In this document: piece by piece, positions 24,873 to 33,863 of the stretch
How positions within the stretch are numbered: the stretch's first letter is position 1
Layout: each line of letters starts with the position of its first letter
From: Hymenobacter sp. H14-R3
GTDB lineage: Bacteria > Bacteroidota > Bacteroidia > Cytophagales > Hymenobacteraceae
Reading direction: 5' to 3'
Length of the DNA: 64,000 bases
Assembly: GCF_030063445.1 (NCBI RefSeq)
Contig: NZ_JASITD010000007.1
Span: forward strand, 62,001-126,000
Made by a program: the position numbers and the translations under genes
Notes under the pieces: model-generated
The model's input: only the letters and a program-made list of their open reading frames with translations
What the model was told of the DNA's origin: nothing
The model's database searches: none

Positions 24873-26660
24873 TTGAAGAATATCCGTAATTTTTGCATTA
24901 TTGCCCACATCGACCACGGCAAAAGCACCCTGGCCGACCGCCTGCTCGAATTCACGAGCACCGTGGCCAAGCGCGACATGCAGGCCCAGCTGCTCGATAA
25001 CATGGACCTGGAGCGTGAGCGCGGCATCACCATCAAGAGCCACGCCATCCAGATGCAGTTTCCCTACAAAGGGGAAACCTACACGCTCAACCTCATTGAC
25101 ACCCCCGGCCACGTCGATTTCAGCTACGAGGTAAGCCGCAGCATTGCCGCCTGCGAAGGCGCGCTGCTCATTGTGGATGCGTCGCAAGGCATTGAGGCCC
25201 AGACGATTTCCAACTTGTACCTCGCCATCGGGGCCGACTTGGAAATTATTCCGGTGCTCAATAAAATCGACCTTCCGCACGCCATGCCGGAGGAGGTAAC
25301 CGACGAGATTGTGGACCTCATCGGCTGCAAGCCGGAGGACATTATCCACGCTTCGGGCAAGGCCGGCATCGGCATCGAAGCCATCCTGAACGCCATTTGC
25401 GAGCGCATTCCGGCCCCCAAGGGCGACCCCGAGGCGCCGCTGCAAGCCCTCATCTTTGACTCGGTGTTCAACTCGTACCGGGGCATCGAAGTGCTGTTCC
25501 GCATCAAGAACGGCACCATGCGCAAGGGCGACAAGGTGAAGTTTATGGCCACCGGTAAGGAGTACGGGGCCGACGAAATCGGCATCCTGGGCCTCAACCA
25601 GGAGCCGCGCCAGGTAATGAGCGCCGGCAACGTGGGCTACCTCATCTCGGGCATCAAGGAAGCGCGCGAGGTGAAGGTGGGCGATACCATCACGCACGTG
25701 CACAACCCCACGGCCGAGGCCATCCAGGGCTTTGCCGACGTGAAGCCGATGGTATTTGCCGGCATCTACCCCGTGGATACCACTGAGTATGAGGAGCTTC
25801 GCTCCAGTATGGAGAAATTGCAGCTCAACGACGCCTCCCTGGTGTGGGAGCCTGAAACGTCGGTGGCGCTGGGCTTCGGCTTCCGCTGCGGCTTTTTGGG
25901 CATGCTGCACATGGAAATTGTGCAGGAGCGCCTAGAGCGCGAGTTCAACATGACCGTGATTACCACGGTGCCGAGCGTGCAGTTTCACGCCACCGGCACC
26001 AAGGACCAACTGCTGACCATCAACGCGCCGAGCGAAATGCCCGAGCCGAACATGATTAAGCAAATCGAAGAGCCATATATTAAAGCGCAGATTATCACCG
26101 CCGCCGAGTATGTGGGGCCGATTATCACGCTGTGTATGGAGAAGCGCGGCATCATCAAGGGCCAGAGCTACCTCACCAGCGAGCGGGTAGAAATGACCTT
26201 CGAATTGCCGCTGTCCGAAATCGTGTTTGACTTCTTCGATAAGCTCAAAACCATCAGCCGCGGCTACGCTTCGCTCGACTACGAGCTGATTGGCTTCCGC
26301 GAGTCCGACATGGTGAAGCTCGACGTGATGCTGAACGGCGAGAAGGTAGATGCCCTCTCGGCCATTGTGCACCGCTCGAAGAGCTACGAGTGGGGCCGCC
26401 GCCTCTGCGAAAAGCTGCGCGAGCTGCTGCCCCGCCAGATGTTCGACATCGCCATTCAGGCCAGCATCGGCCAAAAAATCATTGCCCGCGAAACCATCAA
26501 GGCGCTCCGTAAAAACGTAATTGCCAAGTGCTACGGCGGCGACATCAGCCGCAAGCGCAAGCTGCTCGAAAAGCAGAAGGAGGGCAAAAAACGGATGCGT
26601 ACCGTGGGCTCGGTCGAGATTCCGCAAGAAGCGTTTCTGGCGGTGCTCAAAATTGACTGA
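24873..26660 (+). CDS. lepA: Elongation factor 4 (LepA) GTPase
   Basis: The protein has 595 residues, the standard length. It is a translational GTPase that back-translocates or remodels stalled ribosomes. The start is a TTG at 24873, giving the canonical [21 protein letters not shown]-terminus; no nearby ATG fits. The G1 motif AHIDHGKS, G3 DTPGHVD and G4 NKIDLPHA are present. The C-terminal LepA-specific domain with [20 protein letters not shown] ends the protein. It is followed by a strong hairpin terminator at 26666-26699. Confidence 0.95.
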   Translation: MKNIRNFCIIAHIDHGKSTLADRLLEFTSTVAKRDMQAQLLDNMDLERERGITIKSHAIQMQFPYKGETYTLNLIDTPGHVDFSYEVSRSIAACEGALLIVDASQGIEAQTISNLYLAIGADLEIIPVLNKIDLPHAMPEEVTDEIVDLIGCKPEDIIHASGKAGIGIEAILNAICERIPAPKGDPEAPLQALIFDSVFNSYRGIEVLFRIKNGTMRKGDKVKFMATGKEYGADEIGILGLNQEPRQVMSAGNVGYLISGIKEAREVKVGDTITHVHNPTAEAIQGFADVKPMVFAGIYPVDTTEYEELRSSMEKLQLNDASLVWEPETSVALGFGFRCGFLGMLHMEIVQERLEREFNMTVITTVPSVQFHATGTKDQLLTINAPSEMPEPNMIKQIEEPYIKAQIITAAEYVGPIITLCMEKRGIIKGQSYLTSERVEMTFELPLSEIVFDFFDKLKTISRGYASLDYELIGFRESDMVKLDVMLNGEKVDALSAIVHRSKSYEWGRRLCEKLRELLPRQMFDIAIQASIGQKIIARETIKALRKNVIAKCYGGDISRKRKLLEKQKEGKKRMRTVGSVEIPQEAFLAVLKID

Positions 26661-26665
26661 TAACG

Positions 26666-26699
26666 AAAAGGCCGGCTCCCGTAAGGAAGCCGGCCTTTT
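26666..26699. terminator. Bidirectional terminator between lepA and the DUF5684-like gene
   Basis: AAAAGGCCGGCT pairs perfectly with AGCCGGCCTTTT around a 10-nt loop. T-runs face outward on both strands. It serves the convergent genes ending at 26660 and 26721. Confidence 0.9.
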
Positions 26700-26720
26700 T
26701 AGTTTAAAGGAGCACAATGC

Positions 26721-27149
26721 TTAGTACGTGCTCGGATTAGTTTTGAAACCGTTGGTAGTTAGGCTAGGGCCTTCGCTAGGGCCTTCGTACTGAGCTTTGC
26801 TCAGGCCCAGCGTGATTGGCCAGAAGAAGAGCGCCAGAATTAAGTCTCCCGTACTGCGTTTGCCGAAGGACTTTGCCAGGCTGATATGCAGCGTGATGCT
26901 GAAGTAAATGTTTACAAACGGAATTAAGTAAAAGAGCATCTTAACTAGTTCGCGGCCCACAATCTCGTGCATGATGACGATGTTATAGATAGGTACCAGA
27001 ATGGCCCAGCCTGGCTTACCTGCCTTTTCAAACGTTTTCCAGCCCCCGAAAATGAAACCTATAAACAGGCCCAGAAAAACCAGGTTAAAAAGTATGGCGA
27101 TTATGCCGACAATCAGGCCGGTGAGCGAAAAGAGTAGGGGAGTTTGCAT
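26721..27149 (-). CDS. DUF5684-like small membrane protein
   Basis: The protein has 142 residues. Three or four membrane segments are visible: LIVGIIAILFNLVFLGLFIG, then FEKAGKPGWAILVPIYNIVI, then LIPFVNIYFSITLHISLAKS. The GKPGW-x-x-LVP-x-YN motif is the signature of this family, often found near signal peptidase genes or secreted-protein loci. The C-terminal tail contains a short direct repeat (EGPSEGPS). The function is unknown. Confidence 0.78.
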   Translation of the reverse strand: MQTPLLFSLTGLIVGIIAILFNLVFLGLFIGFIFGGWKTFEKAGKPGWAILVPIYNIVIMHEIVGRELVKMLFYLIPFVNIYFSITLHISLAKSFGKRSTGDLILALFFWPITLGLSKAQYEGPSEGPSLTTNGFKTNPSTY

Positions 27150-27220
27150 GCGTAGTGAACGGGGGGTTGGATGAAGAGTTGGTGTTTTGCTTGCAATATA
27201 GGCTGGGTTATAAAATTTCC

Positions 27221-29647
27221 ATGTTTACTAAATTAATTGCTTGCTTGAATTGCTTCCCTGGTCTTCGGATAGTTACATCAGGTGCGTTCGCTATTCGCTG
27301 GTTTGTGCTTTTGAGCTTGTTGGTTGGCGGGCTGCCGGCGCTCCAGGCTGCTCCCTCACTGCCTAGGCGAGCCGCCGCAGCTCGCCCGCCCGCCCCCGTG
27401 CTGCCCGACACCCTGGCCCAGCGCATTGAGCGCGCCTACTTCACGCTGAGCCGCATCAACGGGGCGGCCCGCCGCAACGCCGATACCGACGACCTGAGCG
27501 ACGACCTGCCCACGGTGGAGGAAAACCTCGAAACCATCCGCCAGAACCTGGAGCAGTACGGCAATGTGGTAGACGTGAAGCAGTTGCAAATGTATCGCGT
27601 GCTGCTGGCCGACATGCAGGAGAAGCTCGGCGCGTGGCGCGCCACCCTGGCCGATGGCAGCAAGCAGCTCACCGCCACCAAGGGCCGGCTCGATACGCTG
27701 GCCACCGAGCTTTCGCCTACCATTGCCCAAACGCCCGCCACCGCCGCCATCGAGCGGGCGCTGGCCCGCCTGCGCACCAAGCAAGACCGCGCCACCGCGC
27801 TGCTGGCGCGCCGCCACCAAACCGTAACGGCCCTGCAAACGCGGGTGTCGGCCGGCTTTATCCTGGGCTTGGAACTGCAAGACTTGGTGCGCGAGCAAAT
27901 GGGCCGCTTCAATCGCCGCAACAGCGCGGCCGAGCTACCGCCACTGTGGCACCCCAGCCGCATTGTGGCCGACGAGGAAACCAGCGCGCTCGTGCGGCAG
28001 TCGTACGCTGCCCAGCGCTCGCTGGTGGGCTACTACTTTGCCGAGCACTGGGACTACTGGGTGTGGATGGTGCTGCTGGCGGGCGGCTTTTTTACCTGGG
28101 TGTTTCGCAGTTTCCGGGTACTGCGCCAGGCGGCGGCCACTGAGGCGGCCACGGGCGCGCCGGCCGCGCCGCTGGTGCTCACCGAACATCGCCTGCACTA
28201 CCTGCGGCCGGTGCCGGTAGCGGCCGCGCTGCTGGTGGTGTTCAGCCTGGCCCCGTTTTTCGATTTGCAGCCGCCCGCTGCCTATACCGATTTGCTGCAG
28301 CTGCTGCTGCTGCTCACGCTCACGGCGCTGGGCTGGCGCAGTTGGCCGCGGCCGCTGTTTTGGTACTGGGTAGCCATCGTGGTCGCGTTTTTTGTCCTCA
28401 ACATTACCTATGCCCAGCGCGCGCCGGGGCTGGGCGCGCGCTGGGCCATGCTGCTGCTTAATGCGGGTGCAGTGGCGCTGGGCTGGCGTTTCTGGCAGTA
28501 CCTGCGGGGCCACCGCGTGCTGGCCGGCTTCGTGAAGCCCGTGGCGCTGCTCTTTATTGGCCTGAACGCGCTGGCCCTGCTGGCCAATGCCTACGGCCGC
28601 GTGAGCCTGGCCAAGATGTTTACCACCACGGCCATCTTCGGCCTCACGCAGGTGGTGGCGCTGTCGGCCTTCGTACGCATCGTTACGGAGGCGTTTTACC
28701 TGCAGGTGCAGCGCAGCCGCACGGCCGGCGGCCTCAATGGTCGCCTGGCTTTTGGCAAAATGGAGAGCGGCCTGCGCAAGGGCCTCACGGCCATGGTAAG
28801 CGTGCTCTGGCTGATGCTCTTCACCACCAACCTCAACCTCTACAACCTCTTCTACCGCCTTATCGGGCACGTGCTCACGGCCCCGCACAAGCTGGGCAGC
28901 ACCACGTTCACGCTGAGCAGCATCCTGCTGTTTGTGGGCATCATCTTTCTCACCATTCAGCTCCAGAAGTACGCGGGCTACTTCTTCGGCGAAACCGACG
29001 ACGAGTTCAGCGTGGAGGCCGACCGTAAGGGCTCCTGGATGGTGGCCATCCGGCTGGCAATTCTGGCAGTGGGGCTGTTTCTGGCTACGCTGGCCTCGGG
29101 CCTGCCAGTCGATAAAATCGCCATCGTGCTGGGGGCCCTGGGCGTGGGTATCGGCCTGGGCTTGCAGAACATTATCAACAACCTGGTGTCGGGCGTCATC
29201 CTCATTTTCGAGCGGCCGTTTCAGGTAGGCGACTACATTGAGGTGAAAGGCCAGACGGGCCGCGTGAAGGACATCGGCATCCGGGCCAGCAAGCTCATCT
29301 CGCAGGCGGGCTCCGAAATCATCCTGCCCAACGGCGACCTGCTCAGTAACCACGTCATCAACTGGACGCTCAGCAACAACCACATTCGCACCGAGCTGGC
29401 CCTCAACCTGGGCCCCGAAATCGACCTCGACGAGGCCCGCCGCCTCATCAGTGAGGAGATTCTCAAAAACCCCAACACCCTGCATAAAGTTGCCCCCGAA
29501 ATCCTGCTCAACAACGTTACCACCACCGGCTACGACCTGCGCGCCCTGTTCTGGATAAACAACATTCGCCAGGAGCAAGCCCTGAAAAGCGAGCTGCTGG
29601 CCGGCATCTACCAGCGGCTCACGCAGGCGGGCATTGCCATGCGGTAG
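27221..29647 (+). CDS. Mechanosensitive ion channel of the MscS family (large, MscK-like layout)
   Basis: The protein has about 808 residues. A signal or first membrane segment (WFVLLSLLVGGLPALQ) precedes a long helical, coiled-coil periplasmic domain of about 230 residues. Some eight to ten membrane helices follow. The MscS pore domain has VLGALGVGIGLGLQNIINNL and VSGVILIFERPFQVGDYIEV, then SEIILPNGDLLSNHVINWT. It releases osmolytes under hypo-osmotic shock. The start at 27221 is chosen (MFTKLIACLN), because the codons before it are not protein-like. Its stop codon is the first base group of an inverted-repeat element. Confidence 0.9.
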   Translation: MFTKLIACLNCFPGLRIVTSGAFAIRWFVLLSLLVGGLPALQAAPSLPRRAAAARPPAPVLPDTLAQRIERAYFTLSRINGAARRNADTDDLSDDLPTVEENLETIRQNLEQYGNVVDVKQLQMYRVLLADMQEKLGAWRATLADGSKQLTATKGRLDTLATELSPTIAQTPATAAIERALARLRTKQDRATALLARRHQTVTALQTRVSAGFILGLELQDLVREQMGRFNRRNSAAELPPLWHPSRIVADEETSALVRQSYAAQRSLVGYYFAEHWDYWVWMVLLAGGFFTWVFRSFRVLRQAAATEAATGAPAAPLVLTEHRLHYLRPVPVAAALLVVFSLAPFFDLQPPAAYTDLLQLLLLLTLTALGWRSWPRPLFWYWVAIVVAFFVLNITYAQRAPGLGARWAMLLLNAGAVALGWRFWQYLRGHRVLAGFVKPVALLFIGLNALALLANAYGRVSLAKMFTTTAIFGLTQVVALSAFVRIVTEAFYLQVQRSRTAGGLNGRLAFGKMESGLRKGLTAMVSVLWLMLFTTNLNLYNLFYRLIGHVLTAPHKLGSTTFTLSSILLFVGIIFLTIQLQKYAGYFFGETDDEFSVEADRKGSWMVAIRLAILAVGLFLATLASGLPVDKIAIVLGALGVGIGLGLQNIINNLVSGVILIFERPFQVGDYIEVKGQTGRVKDIGIRASKLISQAGSEIILPNGDLLSNHVINWTLSNNHIRTELALNLGPEIDLDEARRLISEEILKNPNTLHKVAPEILLNNVTTTGYDLRALFWINNIRQEQALKSELLAGIYQRLTQAGIAMR

Positions 29648-29719
29648 CGCGGACTTTCAGTCCGCGTTGGCTGCACTCTTTCCTCTTCGTTTTCACCGCG
29701 GGCTAAAAGCCCGCGCTAC
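29644..29719. repeat. GTAGCGCGG palindromic element at the mscS stop codon
   Basis: The termini GTAGCGCGGACTTTCAGTCC and GCGGGCTAAAAGCCCGCGCT(AC) are inverted repeats. Each also contains its own hairpin (GCGGACTTTCAGTCCGC and GCGGGCTAAAAGCCCGC). The TAG stop of the channel gene is inside the left terminus. The element fills most of the space before folD and can act as a terminator. Confidence 0.7.
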
Positions 29720-29729
29720 TTTTACCCCC

Positions 29730-30629
29730 ATGCCCCAAGACGCCCCGCACCTTATCGACGGCAAGCAAACTGCCGAAGACATCAAAGTTGAAATTGCCGC
29801 CGAAGTGGCAAAAATCACGGCTACCGGCCAGCGCCCGCCGCACCTCGCCGCCGTGCTCGTGGGCCACGATGGCGGCTCCGAAACCTACGTGCGCAACAAG
29901 GTGCTCGCCTGCGAGCGCGTGGGCTTCGCCAGCACGCTGCTGCGCTTTGAAGACAACATCACTGAGGCCGCGCTGCTGGCCCAGGTGGCCGCGCTTAACG
30001 AAGACCCGGCCATCGACGGCTTTATTGTGCAACTGCCGCTGCCCAAGCACATCGACACCGAAAAGGTCATCGAGGCCATCCGCCCCGAGAAGGACGTGGA
30101 TGGTTTTCACCCCATGAACCTGGGTCGCATGGTGGCCGGCCTGCCCGCGCTGCTGCCCGCCACGCCCTCCGGCATTGTGGAGCTGATGGCCCGCCAGGGC
30201 ATCAAAACCAGCGGCCAGCACGCCGTGGTTATCGGCCGCAGCAACATTGTGGGTACTCCAGTTAGTATTCTATTAGCCAAGAACTTGGAGAATGCTAATT
30301 GCACCGTTACTTTATGCCACTCGCGCACCAAAAACCTGGCTGAAATCGTGCGCCAGGCCGACATCATTGTGGCCGCCATCGGCCGGCCCGAGTTCGTAAC
30401 GGCCGACATGGTGAAGCCCGGCGCGGTGGTTATCGACGTGGGCACCACCCGCGTCACCGATGCCAACAAGAAGTCGGGCTACAGCCTGAAGGGCGACGTC
30501 AACTTTGCCGAAGTGGCCCCGCTGGCCTCGCGCATCACGCCCGTGCCGGGCGGCGTAGGCCCCATGACCATCGCCATGCTGCTGCTCAATACGCTGCGCG
30601 CCGCCAAGGGTGAGGTGTACGGTAAGTGA
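29730..30629 (+). CDS. folD: Bifunctional methylenetetrahydrofolate dehydrogenase/cyclohydrolase
   Basis: The protein has 299 residues. FolD oxidises 5,10-methylene-THF to methenyl-THF and hydrolyses it to 10-formyl-THF for purine and formyl-Met synthesis. Motifs include HDGGSETYVRNKVLACERVG (active-site Tyr and Lys), DGFIVQLPLPKHI, PEKDVDGFHPMNLGRM, and VIGRSNIVGTPVSILL for NADP. PVPGGVGPMTIAMLL closes the protein. The ATG at 29730 is chosen, because upstream codons lie in the palindromic element. The stop codon lies inside the next inverted repeat. Confidence 0.95.
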   Translation: MPQDAPHLIDGKQTAEDIKVEIAAEVAKITATGQRPPHLAAVLVGHDGGSETYVRNKVLACERVGFASTLLRFEDNITEAALLAQVAALNEDPAIDGFIVQLPLPKHIDTEKVIEAIRPEKDVDGFHPMNLGRMVAGLPALLPATPSGIVELMARQGIKTSGQHAVVIGRSNIVGTPVSILLAKNLENANCTVTLCHSRTKNLAEIVRQADIIVAAIGRPEFVTADMVKPGAVVIDVGTTRVTDANKKSGYSLKGDVNFAEVAPLASRITPVPGGVGPMTIAMLLLNTLRAAKGEVYGK

Positions 30630-30690
30630 GTAAGTGAGTAACGTGTTGCCCCTGCCTGCAACTTGCTCATTTACTCACTTACTCATTTAC
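30622..30690. repeat. GTAAATGAGTAAGTGAG palindromic element (copy 1)
   Basis: The left arm GTAAGTGAGTAAGTGAGTAA and right arm TTACTCACTTACTCATTTAC are complementary at 19 of 20 bases around a 29-nt loop. The folD stop (TGA) is in the left arm. A related element lies at 63361-63426 next to the aroQ stop. It probably doubles as a transcription terminator. Confidence 0.7.
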
Positions 30691-30705
30691 CCACGCTACC
30701 GTTCG

Positions 30706-30713
30706 TAAATTTG
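30706..30713 (+). promoter_or_regulatory. Candidate promoter -7 box for queE
   Basis: TAAATTTG matches the Bacteroidetes TAnnTTTG consensus exactly. It sits 56 nt before the queE ATG, after the folD terminator-like repeat. No -33 TTTG is evident. Confidence 0.5.
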
Positions 30714-30740
30714 GGTGACCGGAACCCCCGGTCGCGCCTT

Positions 30741-30769
30741 GGGCGTTGACGTAAGTCGCGCCCTTTTTT
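30741..30769 (+). terminator. Intrinsic-terminator-like hairpin in the queE leader
   Basis: GGGCG..GAC pairs with GTC.CGCCC around GTAA and is followed by six T. The queE start codon is the very next base. An upstream hairpin GACCGG/CCGGTC (about 30717-30733) precedes it. A terminator between a promoter and its gene suggests attenuation. No known preQ1 aptamer consensus was recognised. Confidence 0.5.
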
Positions 30770-31435
30770 ATGTTACTTATGTCTGCTGTTACCGATTTTC
30801 TCGCCGTGCTCCCAATTTTGCAGGGCGATGCTGCTGCTTCAACTCTTCCTGTAATGGAACAGTTTTATACTATTCAGGGTGAAGGCTTTAATACCGGCCG
30901 GGCGGCTTATTTCATCCGCCTCGGGGGCTGCGACGTGGGCTGCGTGTGGTGCGACGTGAAGGAGTCGTGGGACGCCGACGCCCACCCGCGCCAGGCCATC
31001 CCGGTCCTGGTGGCCGCCGCCAGCGAGTACCCCGGCCGCAGCGTCGTTGTCACCGGCGGCGAACCGCTGATGCACAATTGTGGTCCCCTCACCAAGGCCC
31101 TGCAAACGGCCGGCTTCCAGACCTGGATTGAAACCAGCGGCGCCCACCCGCTCTCGGGCAGCTGGGACTGGATATGCGTGTCGCCCAAGAAGTTCAAGGC
31201 CCCGCTGCCCGAGGTGCTGGCCCACGCCGACGAGCTGAAAATCATCGTCTTCAACGACAGCGACTTTGCCTGGGCCGAGGAGCACGCCGCCCTGGTGCCG
31301 GCCACCACGCGCCTCTACCTCCAGCCCGAGTGGAGCCGCGCCGCCCGCATGACGCCCGCCCTCATCGACTACGTGAAGGCCCACCCGCGCTGGCAGGTGT
31401 CGCTCCAGACGCATAAATACCTCGACATTCCGTAG
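30770..31435 (+). CDS. queE: 7-carboxy-7-deazaguanine synthase QueE
   Basis: The protein has 221 residues. This radical-SAM enzyme makes 7-carboxy-7-deazaguanine, the second committed step towards queuosine. The cluster-binding cysteines are in GGCDVGCVWCDVKESW (CX3CX2C). EQFYTIQGEGFNTGRAAYFI is the diagnostic N-terminal motif, and VVVTGGEPLMH is the SAM-binding segment. Start candidates are 30770 and 30779; both precede a non-conserved 25-residue N-terminus. The other queuosine genes are not in this window. Confidence 0.93.
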   Translation: MLLMSAVTDFLAVLPILQGDAAASTLPVMEQFYTIQGEGFNTGRAAYFIRLGGCDVGCVWCDVKESWDADAHPRQAIPVLVAAASEYPGRSVVVTGGEPLMHNCGPLTKALQTAGFQTWIETSGAHPLSGSWDWICVSPKKFKAPLPEVLAHADELKIIVFNDSDFAWAEEHAALVPATTRLYLQPEWSRAARMTPALIDYVKAHPRWQVSLQTHKYLDIP

Positions 31436-31533
31436 CCCCTGGACTCATATTTGCGGTCATTCCCGGAACGGTTCGGCCACGTAGCCGTTAGGAATAAACC
31501 TGGGCTACTCGTCCGGGCCACGACTCGTACTCT

Positions 31534-33495
31534 ATGATTCTGCAAAAATTTCTGCTGAGCTTCGGCCTAGTTAGCTGCTTGGCCACCGCGCCCGTTTTGG
31601 CCCAACAGGCTCCTGCCACCATCACTGATGGCAAGGCGCGCAGCCTCTACGAAAAGGCGCAGAGCCTGTATTACCGCGACCGCCAGCCCCAGCAGGCGCT
31701 GCTGGTGTGGCAGCAGCTCACCGATAAGTACCCCGACTACGGCGACCCGTTTCTGCGCAAAGCTTCGCTGCTCACCATATTGGGCGACCACCCCGGCGCG
31801 CTGCAAGCTTATAAAACCGGCCTCGGCAAGCTGCCCGTGGAGGCCGCCCGTGCCGGCGATTACCTAGTGCTGGGCAAGCTGGCCGCCGAAGTGGGCGACT
31901 ACGCTACCATGCGCGCGGCCTACACTAACTACCTCAGCACCAGCCCCACCAACAAAAGCCAGGTGGCGCTGGCAAAGTTGCAGCTGCAAAACTGCGACTT
32001 TGCCGCCACGGCCATGGCCAACCCCACCGGCCCCGCGCCCGAGCGCCTGGCCGCCCCGCTCAACCAGTTTCGCAGCCAGTACTTTCCGGTGCTCACGGCC
32101 GATAATAAGTCGCTGATTTTCACCACCCAGCGCACGCCTGAAAAGGTGGGCCAGGAAAACGAGGACGTCTTCATCAGCACCGTGGCCCCCGATGGCACGT
32201 TTGGCGTGCCGCAGTCCATTTCGCCGGTCATCAACTCGCGCGAAAACGAGGGCACGGCCACCATCTCGGGCGATGGCAACACGCTGGTATTCACTAGCTG
32301 CGGCCGGGCGGGCGGCGTGGGCAACTGCGACCTCTACATCTCGCACCGGCGCGGCAGCCAGTGGACGGCCCCGCGCAACCTGGGCCTGCTCGTCAATTCC
32401 AAGGCCTGGGACTCGCAGCCCTCGCTCTCGGCCGATGGACGCACGCTCTACTTTGCGTCGCAGCGCGGGGGCGGCCTGGGTGGCTACGACCTGTACATGA
32501 GCACGTTGGGCACTGATGGCAGCTGGAGCCTGGCCCGCAACGTGGGCGCGCCCATCAACACGGCCGGCGACGACCTGGCGCCCTTCATCCACGCCAGCGG
32601 CACCACGCTCTACTACGCCACCAACGGCCTGGTGGGCCTGGGCAGCAGCGACATCTTCCGCGCCGAGCTCGATGCCAAGGGCCAGTGGAGCACCCCGCGC
32701 AACCTGGGCTACCCGCTCAATACCTTCGCCAACGAGGCGTCGCTGTTCATCTCCTCCGACAATAAGCGCCTCTATTGCACCCGCGCCGAGCCCGGCCGGC
32801 CTGGCGAGCCGGCTGGCATTACGCCGCCCATCGTGCTGTATGGCAGCGAAGTACCGGCCAGCGTGCGCGCCCGCGAAACCAGCACCTACACCCAGGGCCG
32901 GGTATTCGACGCCCTCACCAAGCAGCCGCTCAACGCCATGGTGCAACTCTTCGACCTCGGCACCAACGCCCTCACCCAGCAAGTGTACTCCGATGCCGAA
33001 ACCGGCCAGTACACGGCCGTGCTCAACGAAGGCCGGGCCTACGCCATGTACGCCAGTGCGCCGGGCTATCTGCTTAAAAGCCTGAGTTTTGACTACTCAG
33101 TACCCCAGAAATTCGACCCGTTGACGCTCGACATCTATCTCGACCCCGCCAAAAGCGGCCGCAGCGCAGTGCTCAATAACCTGTTTTTCGATTCCAACCA
33201 GGCCGTGCTCAAGCCCCGCTCGCGCACCGAGCTCGACCGCTTGGTCGATTTCCTGCGCCAGGATACCGGCCTGCGCGTGGAAGTAGCCGGCCATACCGAC
33301 AACGTGGGCAAGGCCGCCAGCAACTTGGCCCTGAGCCAACGCCGCGCCCAGGCCGTGCTCACCTACCTCACCGGCCACGGTGTGCCCGCCAGCCGCCTCC
33401 GGGCCCACGGCTACGGGGCGGCCAAGCCCCTCGTGGGCAACGATTCGGAAGCGCACCGGGCCCAAAACCGTCGAATTGAGCTGCAAATCCTGTAA
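31534..33495 (+). CDS. PorE-like lipid/peptidoglycan-linked OmpA protein (TPR, beta-propeller, CRD, OmpA)
   Basis: The protein has 653 residues with a signal peptide (FGLVSCLATAPVLAQ). The domain order is TPR-like helices (about 30-165), a PD40/WD40-like propeller (about 190-430; repeats such as LIFTTQRTPEKVGQENEDVF and LYFASQRGGGLGGYDLYMS), a carboxypeptidase-regulatory-like beta-sandwich (about 450-535; GRVFDALTKQPLNAMVQLFD), and a C-terminal OmpA domain (about 545-653; VEVAGHTDNVGKAASNLALS). The same order occurs in PorE of the type IX secretion system. It likely binds peptidoglycan in the periplasm. The T9SS role is an inference from architecture alone. Confidence 0.85.
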   Translation: MILQKFLLSFGLVSCLATAPVLAQQAPATITDGKARSLYEKAQSLYYRDRQPQQALLVWQQLTDKYPDYGDPFLRKASLLTILGDHPGALQAYKTGLGKLPVEAARAGDYLVLGKLAAEVGDYATMRAAYTNYLSTSPTNKSQVALAKLQLQNCDFAATAMANPTGPAPERLAAPLNQFRSQYFPVLTADNKSLIFTTQRTPEKVGQENEDVFISTVAPDGTFGVPQSISPVINSRENEGTATISGDGNTLVFTSCGRAGGVGNCDLYISHRRGSQWTAPRNLGLLVNSKAWDSQPSLSADGRTLYFASQRGGGLGGYDLYMSTLGTDGSWSLARNVGAPINTAGDDLAPFIHASGTTLYYATNGLVGLGSSDIFRAELDAKGQWSTPRNLGYPLNTFANEASLFISSDNKRLYCTRAEPGRPGEPAGITPPIVLYGSEVPASVRARETSTYTQGRVFDALTKQPLNAMVQLFDLGTNALTQQVYSDAETGQYTAVLNEGRAYAMYASAPGYLLKSLSFDYSVPQKFDPLTLDIYLDPAKSGRSAVLNNLFFDSNQAVLKPRSRTELDRLVDFLRQDTGLRVEVAGHTDNVGKAASNLALSQRRAQAVLTYLTGHGVPASRLRAHGYGAAKPLVGNDSEAHRAQNRRIELQIL

Positions 33496-33863
33496 AAAGC
33501 GCACTTCAAGTACTACTTGAAGCAGTTGGACTTGTGGTTAAAATTCAATAATTTCACTTAAAGCAAGGCTTGAAGGAAGTGGAAATATAGTAGGACTAAT
33601 TCAATAATTGCTAGTGCCCGCCTAAGTGCGGGCATTTTTTTTGAATGAAGGGCCGCTTTTTTTGTAAGAAATAATAAATTGTAAATCAGTAGTTTGCGTA
33701 ATCAGCAAAAAATAGGTTACTTAAAAAAGTACTAAAGTGACGAGGTTTTATTCAAAAAGAAAAATTAGCGTAGGTTTGGAACAGTTCTGAGGGTCGCCGC
33801 TATGGCAGCCTGGCCCTGGGCACCCAATTACTCACCATTTTTCACCCCCAACCTTTTTTTAGT
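33496..33863. other. AT-rich intergenic region with terminator and promoter candidates
   Basis: These 368 bases hold no gene. They contain a small palindrome CTTCAAGTACTACTTGAAG (33504-33522), an intrinsic terminator (33615-33642), and a long AT-rich stretch. A TAGGTTTG box at 33771-33778 is a candidate promoter for the small secreted protein. Confidence 0.6.
33615..33642 (+). terminator. Intrinsic terminator after the PorE-like gene
   Basis: TGCCCGC pairs perfectly with GCGGGCA around a 6-nt loop. Eight T follow immediately. It lies 120 bp after the stop, so the transcript has a long 3' tail. Confidence 0.85.

Noticed and set aside
24715..25910. Long open frame on the minus strand continuing upstream of the membrane protein
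   Set aside because: It is antisense to lepA, and the residues (rich in His, Gly, Val, Arg) are the typical mirror of GC-rich codons.
27935..29578. 547-codon minus-strand open frame opposite mscS
   Set aside because: It lacks any recognisable domain and is the complement of a clear MscS gene; caused by high GC.
30714..30769. Classical preQ1-I riboswitch upstream of queE
   Set aside because: The conserved C-rich loop and A-rich tail of that aptamer are not seen; kept only as a possible attenuator.
31864..32982. 372-codon minus-strand open frame opposite the PorE-like gene
   Set aside because: Antisense shadow of the propeller repeats, Arg/Ala/Gly-rich.
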